This document shows positions 50,895 to 63,724 of a stretch of DNA of 64,000 nt, piece after piece. Every line of letters begins with the position of its first letter. Within the stretch, counting starts at the first letter, position 1. The stretch is from Atrichornis clamosus (Eukaryota > Chordata > Aves > Passeriformes > Menuridae): assembly GCA_013400975.1 (NCBI GenBank), contig WBMZ01012061.1:86913-150912 (forward strand). Direction: 5' to 3'. The notes under the pieces were generated by a model that saw only the letters and a program-made list of their open reading frames with translations, was not told where the DNA came from and made no database searches. The translations under genes and the position numbers were made by a program.

Positions 50895-53800
50895 GTAAGC
50901 TTCACTACACTATGTTATACACCTTTCTGAAAGTTGCTGTGACCTGGGTAACTTTTCTTTGTGTCCTACGGGCAGTCGTCAGCATCCACAAGAAAAGATT
51001 ACCTGTACTTAAAAAGATAATTTTGTGGCTTCATTTTAAATTAACTACAGTTTCTTGTGATTACTGGATGAAAAACTGCCATCTTCTTCCATCCATGATA
51101 TTAACCTCCTACTTCTGAATTTGTTATGTTTACTGAAGGAAATATATACTTTTTTTTGTCAAAAGTTCAAAATGCTGATTGTTTCTTCTCTCAAAGGATT
51201 GGTTTATGTTATAAATCTGTGTTATTTCATTGCTTTCTCTGAAATAGAAAATACACATCATTCTATATTAAATATAATAGTAAATATATAATCGTACCAT
51301 ATATTTGGCATTTTACATCAGTATAATTTTTTATCAGTATAATACTTTATGTATAAGATATATTCTATCATACTAATTTAAACGCATTGTGGAGGATTTT
51401 GTTCGACTGGGTTATTTTTTACTAATGCTACCTACAATATGGCCTATTAAATAACTAAAGCAAATCTTAAAATTATAGGAAAATATGTAGCTATATATGT
51501 TTTCCAATAGATCTTCATTTTTCTCTCCTTTTTATCCTTTCAATATATCATTTGATAACCAAACTGTAAATATACTTGTGAGGAGAGTTCCAAAGTGGTA
51601 GCCTGATTTAAAATCTGCAGCTTCTATTAATGTGACTGGGTGTTTCTCATGGCTTAGAAAGTTTATCGTTTTGCCTGGGACATAAAACTAAAAAAATTAA
51701 GAGTGAAACCTTTGACCAGATATTGGTTATTTTTCTGTAGGTAATACCATGTATGGTATACCATAGTGACTCACCTTTTCATAAAATAAAATAAAACAAA
51801 ACAAAAACCTTAGGCAAAAATCCTTTTGGCTTAATTAAATTGAATTATTTACCTTGCAATCTGCAAGAAAACACCAACTTTCACCATTACTGAAGAGAAG
51901 AGTTTACAACTTTATTGTTTCATATAGCACTGTCCCAGCCACTGCCTGGCTGTGTTCTGGGAACTGGTGTCAGTCAGGGATCATTCCCAGACACAGTTTG
52001 GTTTCAATCATCCCAGTTTTGGAGGGTATGTCTTATCTTACTAGTACCACAAACTAAAATATTTTCTTAGCTGTTCTAACCTTCTAAGCACTTAGATCAA
52101 ATAAAATATATTCTATGCTTTTCTTTGTATTCAGCTATGGTTGGGCCTCCCACAAAGGAATCTGGGTAGCAACACAAATTTTCCAGTGAATGGCAGGTCT
52201 TGGTGCCTGCCCTAGACCACTAGTTACAAATAGAACCAGAACCAACTAAACAACATCCTTATTCAAAAAAAGATTATATTTCAAGAAGAAAAGTATTCCT
52301 GATCAGTTAAATCCTGAAGGCAGGTGGTTATTAGTAGGTCAATACCAAATGTTGTGTCTTCTGTCAGTTTTCCATGTTTTGCAAATACACCTCTCAAAAT
52401 ATAATTGATTAAAGCACGGGTGCACTGCTGATGCATGTGCTGGGGTTGACAGCTGTGCCTGTTCATGGCCCCAGAGGATTTCATGGCATAGTTACCACTA
52501 ACCAGTCAGAAAAGGAGGAAGCTTTTTTGTAATACTGTGAAATATTATTAGGAGCTCTGTTGAGAATTTGTCACTAACACTGCACTAGGACTAACTGAGC
52601 AGCCAGGCTGCTGCTGACAGATAGCTTTTAAATCCTCAGTTTTTCCTTAAACTGAAGGGCAGCACCTTGAATCTGCCAGCCTAACATACATGGGTTTTTC
52701 CAGTGAACTTTGAACAGAAATGTGACAACTTTTCTGTTTCTTGTAAGTCTTTCATGCAAAAATCTACAAATTTTAGCAATCCTAAAGAAGACAGAAAATT
52801 TCTTGTTGCACTGAAATATAAAGTGCTGATCCTAAACTTGGGTTTTCACCACAAGCCATCTCCTCCCAGTATTTCTCTCTCTCCTTGTCGTTGTGGTTAC
52901 CTTTTATGTCTGGTGGATTTCTGTGGAGGATGTAGCAACAGATAATGGTTATGGAGCCTTCCTTCCTCCTCCAACATAGCTCAGTAATCCCCATAACATG
53001 CCGAGCACCATTTGTACCACAGAACACGTTGATGAACCAGAAGCCAGGGCTTTGAACAGCATGCCTGCATGTATAGCAGGGCTGAATAGCTTTTCTGGCA
53101 TGTGTTTTGAGAAATTACATAATTCAAGATGTCAGCTGCATTAGCTGGCTTTTTAGTTTGTTTACCCAGATGGAGGGAGCTAGTGCACAGAAATAAAAAA
53201 TGGGGGTTTAATTCTCTTAGTCCTCTGCTTGCGTGACAGCCTAACTCAGAACTGGGGTCTGCCAGAGCACCAGTAAACCTGTAATAAAAGCTGAATATTG
53301 CTAGTTTTGGCAGTATAAAAACATTCATTGGCTGCAAAACAAAAGTAGATGGATTTCATAAGAAAAATCCTAGTTTTCTATCACTATCCTGAATGGCATA
53401 AAATGAAAATTAGAACAGCCTTCACTTAACCTTCAACAGGAGTTTGACATGTGTGCATGTTTCTCATCTGAGTTTTATCAGGCATCTTTGCAAGGTTTTT
53501 TTTTCCCATTTAAATTCTGTTTCTGCTTCGACAAAAGTAAGCCCTATTTTGTTGGTTTGTGTTGCTCAAAGATTCAGCAAATTGAACATTAAAAGTTTAT
53601 AAACAATAAAAATGCATACTTGTATCTGAGTAAATAAATACAAATATGTAGATGTAACTGGTATAATAGAAGCATTAAAATTCAGAAATAATCTCTTTTA
53701 AGTTGTTTTGGAAAGGAGTATATTTTACTCCAAGTGGGGGAAAAAAAAAGAAGTGCATAGTCTGCTGCTGCTGGTTTATAGAGCTGATAGAAGCAGGTCA

Positions 53801-55884
53801 TACAGCCAAGCACTGCCATCCGATCACCACCTCTGTCAGACAGCTAGCACAGCCAGCATCATCCCCAGCCCACCTCTGGCCTAGGCCACCTGTCTCACCT
53901 CTGGATAGTGCCCAGATGTGTTTCAGGGACTAACTCTGTTGGACGAAGCCACCATCTCTGCGGGGTAAGAAAGCTCAACCATACAGGTCAGTTGGCCAAT
54001 GGGTTAGATAATGGGTCTGGCTTTTTTCTGAGGATAGGTATAGCATAAGGGGCTCAATTTTTTTCTGAACTTTTAAAAAATTAAATGCACCTAAATATGT
54101 AGCTTACTCATGGAAGATAAATGAATTTCAATTCTTTCTTTATGAATGCTGTTTCAGAAAATATTATGTTACACTACTTAGTCCTATAACATCAAGTTGA
54201 AGGCCAGTGTAATTTATTAGTATTAGTAGGAAATTGCATTTGAGTGAAATATAATCCAATAGGGCTTACTGTGGTGGAGACAGGACACATACCTGAATCT
54301 GCTTCCTTTCAACTTGTTGCTTTCTTGGAATGGTGCCAGCAATTATGTTGAGTCCCAGTAGTCCCGGAAGACAAAAATGCTTTTTTAAAAATTTTTTTTA
54401 TTTTGCACTGTGGCTAGATCTACAAAATCTTTCAGATGTCAGTTTTGGTATGCTAGAGGTGAAATGCAAGCCCTTTCTTTTCAGTCTGTTGTTTTCTGCT
54501 GTGCTATGATGCTACTGGAGAGAGTTCAACTGTGTTGGAAGGCAGTAGTTTGGGGAAGGTAGGTTGCATACTGCTAGGCATTTTCATTTACAGTAAAGGC
54601 CAAAAAACCTGAACAGTTTATGGAACTGATAGCTGAAACAAAGGGAATGTCTGTCCCTGTCTTAAATTAGTTTTGTGCAATACTGGAAGAGAGACTGACC
54701 CACATGATTTGTGAGGGTATCCTTCCAACCTAGTAAATGTCATTTTTCTGTATTTATGACAAAACCAAGCACAGCTGAGATAGAAGCATTAGAGACACTG
54801 GGATCCAGAAAGCAATGCTGAAAATAAAACAAGAATTTGGGACTCTGCAATAGAAGAACAACTCTGAAAAACTGCAGATAATACTCCGGTTATTTGATGC
54901 TTCTCATTTTCAGGAAAAAAGTACTTAATATACCGATTATGTAAATGAACAGGATAACACTGTAGAAACAGCAAATTCCACTTTCAGTATCTCCATTTTG
55001 AAGTGTTGCAAAAGACTCTGAAATCCATCTATTTAGTCAAAAGGGATAACAATAGCATGTAGTCCAAAGTAAATACACTCTATTTGAAGATCATACTGGT
55101 ATCACTCACACAAATGAATAGTCGTGCTGTGCTGAAGTTTTCCATTTTGCCCTGAAGTGACTCACAGGAAACTAGATGCTGCAAATATGAAGATGAAATA
55201 GGTTAAGCTACAATAAAATAAATTCAGTGACAGCAATGTGTGCTTTTATATTTTGAACTTCTAATGGCAGACTTTTGTTTCTAGTAGTCCAGTCACCTTA
55301 AGCTGATGGGCAGGCAGACAGAAAGACCTGTGAGCACAGAGGTAGTACAAAATTGTAGTGTTTCAATGAGGAAGGAAATCTGCCATAGCACAAATTATTT
55401 GGCGAACTGCCACAGTACAGTACCAGTGATACTTGGGTTCTCTTGACTATGTTTTCCACTTAATCCTCTGCCAGATTTTGGCCACTGTATGAAATGAATG
55501 TCTTAAACTCTGAATCATGGTCACAGAGAGAGACCATCTGTGCCTCCCTCAGATGCTTAACATCTTTTTGTTGTATGTTATTTAAGCCCACAGCACATCT
55601 GAAGAGCATGATGCATGTCCATATTTCAGCCACTCCTATTCACAGTCTGGTATCTCAACACAAAACATTTTATTCAGTATTTTAAGATAACATGCCTAAG
55701 TAAGACCTGAAATGGTTGACATGTTTTCTTGGCTTATAGTAAACCAGAGCAAAAGAATGACCTTCCACTGCTCTCCCGCTTTTCAGAGTGAGAGGTTGCA
55801 TCTATTCGTGGCCATGCTAACTTATGTTTATCTGGACTGTTATCCAAGGCATGTCCACATGTTCTATTTTGCAGACTCTATTAT

Positions 55885-55965
55885 GGCAATAAAAACATTG
55901 CCAAATCACACAGCAAGGGGATTAAACCACAAACAGATCTGACAGCACTTAGCTGCCAGACCCCT
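55885..55965 (-). mobile_element. Probable MIR-type SINE fragment
   Basis: The text 'attgccaaatcacacagcaa', then 'ggggattaaaccacaaacag' and 'atctgacagcacttagctgc' parallels the reverse-complement MIR 5' half. The reference landmarks are ttgcccaaggtcacacagc, ggattcgaacccaggtctg and ctgactccaaagccc. The match is diverged and by eye. Confidence 0.45.
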
Positions 55966-57406
55966 TGACTCAGCAGGAATCATGGAACAGCACAGGCTTC
56001 TCTAAGACAAGGAAAATCTCCATTTAAAAAAAACCCCAACTTTCCATTTGTGCTAACCATGACGTGGTTACAACATGGGAAAGTGAAAGCCAAGCGAGAA
56101 GTCTGGAAGCAGTACATGAAACCAATCCTCTGTATTTCGATCCATCTTTGCCCATGACAATGCAGACTCCATCACTGTTTGGTGGCAAACAAATTTGTGG
56201 GTATTTCTCCTAGAGACACAGCCCTTGGTAAATGCACACAGAAAAGGCTATGGGTAAGTGTGCACATGTGGAGGAGTGGGTGTGCTGAAAAAAGGTCACA
56301 GATTGAGACTTAAAGCACAGCTTCCTTGCTAGAGAAATAATGTCCTATTTCAATATTATCCATTGCTGCACACCAGTGACGCAAGTCCTTTTTAATTTTT
56401 AAGGTAAACTTCAATTTACCATTAACTCTTCTACATTTAAAATTAGGAATAGTTTTGAAGCCATCCCTGAGAAATATTTTCAATAGAAGATATGAGGAAA
56501 ATCAGTAGAAAAGGAACCCTCATCTTTTATATGTTTTTTATTTATCTTTGGGGTTTTTTCCCCTCAATGTTCTGACTCTAAAAAGCCTCATTACACACTT
56601 CATTAGTAGCTTTCTGAGGCCCTATAGTGTTGTAGCATCTACTCAGAGTCTCTGAGGGGTGAAATTGGAGATTTACTGAGGAGAGTTTGAGGGCTAATTA
56701 CAAAGCCTTATCAACTAATAATGCAATCAGAGGGCCACAGGCACAGTGATAGTGTTCTCTGCTGCAGTCAATAAGATCTAGGTTAGATTAGTCTGCAGGG
56801 TTAAGAGGGAATGTTGATGAAGGGCAGACAGTCATCTGGCTACCTAGGAAGCATCTTTTGTGGGGTCAGAAGACATCCCCATCCTTTGTTCCTTTACAGA
56901 ATAATAGGAAATGCTCTTAAGCAGTGTTATTCATCTTGTACTTGTGAGAAGTAGCATAGTGTGAAACCCAGGGAGTCATTGAGCCCAGATCTCCTGCCTC
57001 ATTGTAGTAAATACCAGCTTTATGTTGTAGGGCTGAAATCTATTACCCTGGATTAAGGATGGAAAGGGGATCCTAAGGCTCTAAACAAAATGCAGAGTCT
57101 TTTCAGGAATAAAGCAGGCTTTTCTCAGAAAAATGCAATTATGTGATGGATTGTGGTGAAAATGCACTAAAGATTCAGGCCAATATCACAAGCACAACTA
57201 CTGACATCCAAGAGAAAAGATATTTCTGGTTTCAGAAATTTTATTCATTCCTGCTTCCACCAAATATTTTAGTTTTACTTTTCATTTGAAAAGGTTCAAA
57301 CACTGATTCTCTCATTTGCTTAGTTTTTAATAAAAATTAAATAGGACTGTAAAGCTTCAGGCAAGAATTTAAAAATCAAGATGCTTTTGGTTAAAAACCC
57401 AGAAAT

Positions 57407-57423
57407 TATATATATATATATAT
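57407..57423. repeat. (TA)n microsatellite
   Basis: About eight TA units, likely length-variable. Confidence 0.8.
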
Positions 57424-59477
57424 TCACTTTTCCCAATTCTACTCAATTGTTTCTCCAAAAATTGCATAGTCTCATTAACGTCTTCAACATCAGCATGAAG
57501 GTCACGTATTTTCTTTAGACCTGTTGGTTTTCATGGACTTACATGTGTGTTTAAATGAAGCTCATGCTCAGATGCTCTAATGACTCCTGATAGTCTGTAG
57601 TCTACATATGTTCTGACCAGTTATGAATTTTTGCATGTGTGCATGTATATGCACTAAAAGCAAAAAGCAAAAAAAAGGTGAGATAGCTTCCTGAAGAAAA
57701 TTATTAATATTTCAATTCCATAAATTACTTTTGGAACATACATCCGATATTTGAGTTCTGTTTAGATCCTTAGACCCATTTGCTGAATTACTACATGAGG
57801 CTTTAAATACCTCTAAGTTTTTGCCATAGCATCTGCCTGAATTTTGTTGATGCTGACCAGCTGGTTGCCTACTTGCCAGGGCAAACTCAAAACATGATAT
57901 TAGAACAAGACTTTTAGGATTAGCTATAGATTAGCTATCTGCAAATCTGTCACCTTCTACAAAGTTTACAGTTTAGTTTTCCCATATGATACTTTTTTTA
58001 TCAGATGCACATTTTGAGTGATTTGAAATACAGGCTTGGATGAGCCTACATCCTCTCTATCTATGCAAGGAGTGATCAAACCACCAGACTGTTTAATGAT
58101 TCTGATGATTTCCTCTCATTCTCTTCTGATTCATGTTGTACCAAATCCTGAAACATTTACTGACAATAAGAGTTCTCTCCTACTAGTGATTAGTAAGCAT
58201 TTAATAAGGATGGAAACAGCAGTCTCCACTTCTTTCCTAGCATATTCCTGTAATAAATCAAATGTTCAGTATCTTTCAGGCACATTTTGTCAATGATTAA
58301 ACATATAGGCATCTTAACAACTTAATTTTGCCCAAATTCTCGTATCTGTCAGTGATCAAAGATAAGGTTCAGACCGGCAAAGATTAGAAAAGAAATTCTT
58401 TGCTACAACTAAATTTATGAGATTTATATGCACTTTAAGTTTTCAAAGAGCCAGACTAAATGTGCTATTCCAAAGGGAGAATCAGACTTAATGTCTACAC
58501 TCAGAGTTCTCCAATGGGCCGCATGCAGGCACATCTGGGCCCCTTTGCAGAGCTCTATTGACTTCAGCAGGGCTCCATGGAGATGCAGTGTGACTCGCAG
58601 CTGCTATACAATGGCACTGCTAGCTAAGCTTAATCATTAGATTCTGGTCGATGAGTTACTTCATGAATCTAAAAAGACATAGTTAAGATAGATCCAGATA
58701 GAGAAATGAATATCTATTGAAATGCAAATCTCTCAATAAAATAGGTTTTGATAACTGCCGCTACCTTGATAATCCTAATGCACCTCCATTTTAGGCACCC
58801 AAGATGAATTCTTTTACAAATTTTATCTTTTTGTCCCAGAAAGATACTTCTGAATTGCATGTACTGATTTGAACAGAAGTGATTGTACTTTCTTTAATGT
58901 TCCCATTCATTCTCAGATTTTTGCACAAATGCAGGCATGATCATGAAAATAAAAAGGTATGATTCTAGAATATGACAATTCTAAAAATTAATTTGATGGA
59001 AAATGGACTTTCTTTATATTGGATGCTCCCTGAATAAACCTCATAGGGCCATTCAGAGTCAGAAGGTGACCTTCTTGCTGCAACTTTTAGAGGCCTCAGA
59101 AGATTTTAATTCACTTTTGGTACCTGCTTGACCCAGGGTGCATTGGTGGCTGAACGTTTGACAAAGAAGAGGTACTCTGGGGAGTGGTCACTATTTTGCA
59201 GCTGAGTAGATCAAGGAATGACCTCGGCAAGTGTTTGGTATTTGCTGCATTGCTGACATCATGATCATACTTTTGTAAACAAAGGTATTAGGTTTATGAC
59301 AAAGTATGTTATGTCAATCACTTATTAGAAAGTAAAATGCAGACAGTAAAAGAAAAGAAAAAACCAGTGTGATTGAGAGATCCCTTTCTCAGGAGATATA
59401 TACCCCATGCTCCCCCTCAGATTGTCTTGGCTGTCAAGTATTGCTGCTCAGGAATTTGAATTTGTAGGAAGAAGTTA

Positions 59478-60013
59478 GGGGGCTTCTCCCCTATCCTCGG
59501 CACTGGGGAGGCCATGTCTCAAGTCCTGTGTCTAGTTCTGGGCCCCTCACTTCAAGAAGTACATTGAGGGGCTGGAGCATGTCCAGAGAAGGGCAACGAA
59601 GCTGGTGAAGGGTCTGGAACACAAGTCCCATGAGAAGCAGCTGAGGGAGCTGAAGTTGTTTAGTCTGGAGAAGAGGAGGCTCAGAAGAGACCTTATCACT
59701 CTCTACAACTCCCTGAAAGGAGGTTGTAGCCAGGTGAGGGTTGGTGTCTTCCCCTGGGCAACCAGAAACAGGACAAGAGGTCACAGTCTTAAGCTGCACC
59801 AGGGGAGGTTTAGGTTGGATGTTAGGAAGAAATTTTTCACACAAAGGATGATAACACATTGGAATGGCCTCCAAGGGAGGTGGTGGAGTCACCACCCCTG
59901 GAGGTGTTTAAGGAAAGACTGGACATGGCACTTAGTGATATTCGGTCATAGGTTGGACTCAATGATCTCACAGGTCTTTTCCAACCTAATTGATTCTGTG
60001 ATTTTTGTGATTT
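59478..60013 (+). mobile_element. CR1 LINE, about 530 bp 3' region
   Basis: This is the best-preserved CR1 in the window, on the plus strand. Landmarks in order are 'ctagttctgggcccctcact', 'tgaggggctggagcatgtcc', 'agagaagggcaacgaagctg', 'gagctgaagttgtttagtct', 'ggagaagaggaggctcagaa', 'gaccttatcactctctacaa', 'ctgcaccaggggaggtttag', 'gttggatgttaggaagaaat', 'ttggactcaatgatctcaca' and 'cttttccaacctaattgatt'. It ends with the short tandem tail 'ctgtgatttttgtgattttt'. It is 5'-truncated. The plus-strand frame at 59605-60045 holds the C-terminal CR1 pol remnant ([20 protein letters not shown]) with no complete domain. Confidence 0.95.
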
Positions 60014-60630
60014 TTTTGTTTTGTTTTGCATTGACCATGGATTAGCTATAAGGTATAAAGCCATGTCACCCTCTAACTGTGGCATTTCAAGCTGTCCTAA
60101 AAGTTAAACCATATTGTTTACCATACATACCTTTCCACCAAATGACAAAAAGATTCATCTTCTGCAAAACATGCAATGCTCACATAAGTCATGGTGCAGT
60201 ACTGTGTGTTGAAATTCTAGCTCACAGCAATACTCATCCTACAGCAATGACAAGAGACTTCAGAGAACATTCCACAAACCATCCTGGATCTTCATCAACA
60301 TCTCGTCTTGGTGACAACAAAGGATGGGCTGAGTGCTACACAAAGTGGTAGACTTCAAGAGAGTGGTGTGAGCTGCTGTCATACAGACTGCAGTGGGGAT
60401 TACTCAAATGCCCCAGCACCACATGCTGAAGTCACTGTGCAACTTTAGACACTATCCATACTTCTAGGAACTTTTCAAAAGTTATATAAAACAATGGAAT
60501 GCGGAAAAGAATGCAAACAAAGATAGCTATCTCTTATGTATAAATTGTCTTACTCCTTTTACAAATATATAGTTAACATAGGAGGAAATAGATGGTTAAA
60601 TAAAGGATGGCTGAAGATGAGGAAATGAGT

Positions 60631-60677
60631 CCTTCCCTTATCATAAGTTAATGCCCTTCCCTTATCATTAGTTAGTG
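60631..60677. repeat. Two-copy 23-bp tandem duplication
   Basis: 'ccttcccttatcataagtta' plus 'atg' (60631-60653) is repeated after one base as 'ccttcccttatcattagtta' plus 'gtg' (60655-60677). The copies differ at two positions, which suggests a fairly recent local duplication. Confidence 0.85.
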
Positions 60678-61278
60678 TGTTATTGTAGCTATTGGATTGC
60701 CTTGCGTTGTTTTTCTTTTCATTAAAACATGTTCTAAATAGCTCTCTGGTTTTTCCAAGTCTTCTGTTAGAACAGCCTAAGTTGGGAAAAGATAAGGAGT
60801 TGTAGATATCCTTTTCCACCTCCTGAAATATCTTCACAAACCTTATGCAGTGCTTTTTGACTGCAATACAAGGAAACTTAAATTTCTTCCTACATTTTTG
60901 ATGTATTGAATCCTGTTAAGGATGACTATAAGGCAGGGCAAAACACAGAAGCAAATTTGTTTTTTGGAGTCCAGAGAGTAAAAAAAAAAAAATCCTTTTT
61001 TGTTTCTTGGGGTTTTTTTTAGCACAGCTTGTTGCTTGTTGTAGGTTTAAAGTAACAGGTATTTTCCAGCAGTTATTTTCCCACATCCTGCTCTTAAATT
61101 TTACTCTTTATGAGATGTGGGCAAGGACAGTTAGTTTGCTCAAGAAGGAAAAGAGGTTTTGGTTTAGTGGAAGCCTCCTAAGTGAGGGGGTAGGATTAGG
61201 TAGCTGTAGCAGCTTGAGCAGGACTGTGATGAGAGATAGAGGTGCTAGGGGTACTTTTGAAAGTAGGTTCTTTCTTAG

Positions 61279-61302
61279 TTCTGTCCTCTGCAGAGGACAG
61301 AA
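61279..61302. repeat. 24-bp perfect palindrome
   Basis: The 12-base arm TTCTGTCCTCTG is followed immediately by its exact reverse complement CAGAGGACAGAA, with no spacer. The next flanking pair (G and G) does not match, so the symmetry is exactly 24 bp. A chance origin is possible but unlikely in any given spot. Confidence 0.9.
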
Positions 61303-63264
61303 GAAGGATGAGTGGCCCAATGCTGGCTGCTGTGGGGGTGTTTTTGAAGATCCTGAACAGGAAACTGGTGAGCTGGGACATAAAGAGGATTCTAGGGAGC
61401 AGTAAGGATCTGGGTTGGTCAAGAATGAAGGAGAGTTGTCCTTGATGGTTCTGGTAAATGTGAATTCTGAGGATGGAGGGAGGAGCAGCTTTCAGGTAGG
61501 AGCATCAAGGCATGTGAGGTTTGGATACAGAAGCCTGAGCTTTTGCAGACTAGAGAAATGAAAGAATAGGGAGGCTGTGATGCAAGACCCTTGGAAACTG
61601 CTAAGGACTGCTCCCTCTTCACTTATTCTTTATCTATTTTTTGCTGTTGAAATATGCAGCCTACCCTCACTGCCACTCACTCTCTACCAGAGTAACATGC
61701 TATCCCAGCTATGCTATCAGACATGCTATCAGATATACTGTCCCAGGTAATCATAGCATGCAGTAGCTAACTTTATGTCATTATAATACAGTATTTTGTG
61801 CTCCCTGAACACAGTCAGGCAACCTGCTGAGAGCTGAAAGTGCTGTTGCAAGTTTAGGTATCTTCACTGGGAGTCTTAAAGCTTGACTTTTAGAGTATAG
61901 GTTCTCAACTGTTGCAAGTTCATTACATAGAACTACTTTTTCCTCAAATATGTCTCTAGGCTTTGAGCCTTGCTTTCAGCTAAGATACTTCTCATTAAAT
62001 TTAAGGTCTCTGCCTAGTTGCCATGAACTTCCTTTGAAGCCAATGGAAAATGGAAGGAAACCCTTGCAGGCAAAAAAGCTTTTAAAGGAGATCTCTTCCT
62101 AAAATCTAGTTTATTTTGAAAAGCAAATGGAAAGAGAGCTGACATGCTAATTTAATTTTTCCTATTAGTCTCACACTCTTCCTTCTTTTCTATAGCACTG
62201 AGTTTTAGAGCCACCTCCTTGATGTTAATGTGTATATTTGTTTAGTGGTCCTAGAGATTATCTGTTAAAACATCTCATCTGTGCATGCTTGCCTTGCCCT
62301 TCTGAAGTGATCAGCTGAGATATAAGACCATCTGTGCTTCTACAGAGAATAAAATAAAATAATTTTCTTTTGTCCAAGCAAAAGAGTTTTGATGTTTTGG
62401 AAATGAAGGTCAAGAATTTTGTTCCTAAACTTATAGATAGAGTGAGCGTCACTAAAAAGTCAGCATTTACTAAGGTCAGATGTTGATTGTGTTTTCTGTC
62501 ATTGCTGACAAGCATGAGAATTCCTTGAGCAACAGATCATGACATTTGAGAGCAACTTCCCCATGTAATTCTGGCATTTCGGTTCTGGATCATGTTTATA
62601 GCAAGGTCATAATTTTCACAATGCATTGACACATTTATCTTAGAAGATAATTTTGAGAGTATATATTAGAAATAAAAATGAATAATTTATTTTTAGCAGG
62701 AAAATTTCAAAGTGTTTATCCAATATATGTAAAATTGCTTTCATAGCCTAATATATGTAACATTTCTTTTATTTTGCTACAGTTCCATGAATCAATTAAT
62801 CTCCTCTGATAAAGGAAAAATTATTTAACTATCAGATAATATCCAAACTCATTTATCAAAACTCAACTGCTTAGAAGTACTATGGAATACTGGGTTTCTT
62901 TCCCTTTGCTTTAGAAATTGTTGATTGTATTTAATGATAGCAATACCTAACAAGGAAACAGAATGTGATTAATTAAATACTAGGTTGTTGAACATTACTT
63001 AGCTAAGGGGATCATTATTATGATCCAGTTTTAATTTTTTTAAAGTAGTTCGTACTGTAATTTATAATCTAATTCTATTCCTTCTATCTTTTCTTAATGT
63101 GGCCCGTGTTTTAATGAAATCTCAAATATCTTTTTCACAAACCGTTTATGGACTCAGAATCCCAGATTTTGCCACCTGATGATGACAAGACAAAGGTCAT
63201 GGGGAGACTCATGTGTTTTGAAAAATACTAAAGTAACAACATCAAACAGATTATTGACAATACC

Positions 63265-63724
63265 AGACATTAAATCTCTCTGCCCCCGTGAGACAGCACC
63301 TGGAGTAGTATGTCCAGGTCAGGGGTCCTCAGCACAGGAAAGTGGTGGACCTCTTAGATCAGGTGCACAGGAGGCCACCAACACGATCAGGGGGCTGGAG
63401 CACCTCTCCTGTGCAGACAGGCTGAGAGAGCTGGAGTTGTTCAGCCTGGAGAAGAGAAGGCAACCTTGCAACCTTCTCATACCTAGAGGGGACTCATAAA
63501 GAAGAGGGAGAGCAACTTTTTAACTGGGCAGGTAGTAGGACAAGGAAGGGAACAGTTTTTAACTTAGAGATTTAGGTTAAATCTTAGGAAGAAATTCTTG
63601 ACTCTGAGGGTGGTGAGGCACTGGAACAGGTTGCCCAGAGAGGTTGTGGATCCTATCCCTGGGATGTGTTCAAGGCCAGGCTAGATGGGGCTTTGAGCAA
63701 TGTAGTCTAGTGGGTGGTATCCCT
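63265..63724 (+). mobile_element. CR1 LINE interrupted by an LTR
   Basis: Plus-strand CR1 3' region: 'atcagggggctggagcacct', 'gcagacaggctgagagagct', 'ggagttgttcagcctggaga', 'tctgagggtggtgaggcact', 'ggaacaggttgcccagagag' and 'gtgttcaaggccaggctaga'. It breaks off at 'gtctagtgggtggtatccc' just where a normal CR1 would continue to its tail. The LTR begins there. The frame at 63179-63499 is a CR1 fragment. Confidence 0.9.

Noticed and set aside
53703..53960. GC-richer stretch ending at a strong donor-like 'gcggggtaagaaag'
   Set aside because: There is no matching acceptor with a conserved open frame and no similarity to DLGAP2, so an extra exon is not supported.
54690..54760. Possible CR1 tail ('gggtatccttccaaccta')
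   Set aside because: Only about 20 bases resemble CR1 and no tail repeat follows, so it is too weak to list.
59491..60085. Overlapping open frames of 82-146 codons on both strands
   Set aside because: They lie in the CR1 copy. The plus-strand frame is a truncated CR1 pol end and the others are shadows.
61007..61445. Overlapping frames on both strands around the palindrome
   Set aside because: Frames open on both strands here come from the G-rich composition, and no domain is seen.
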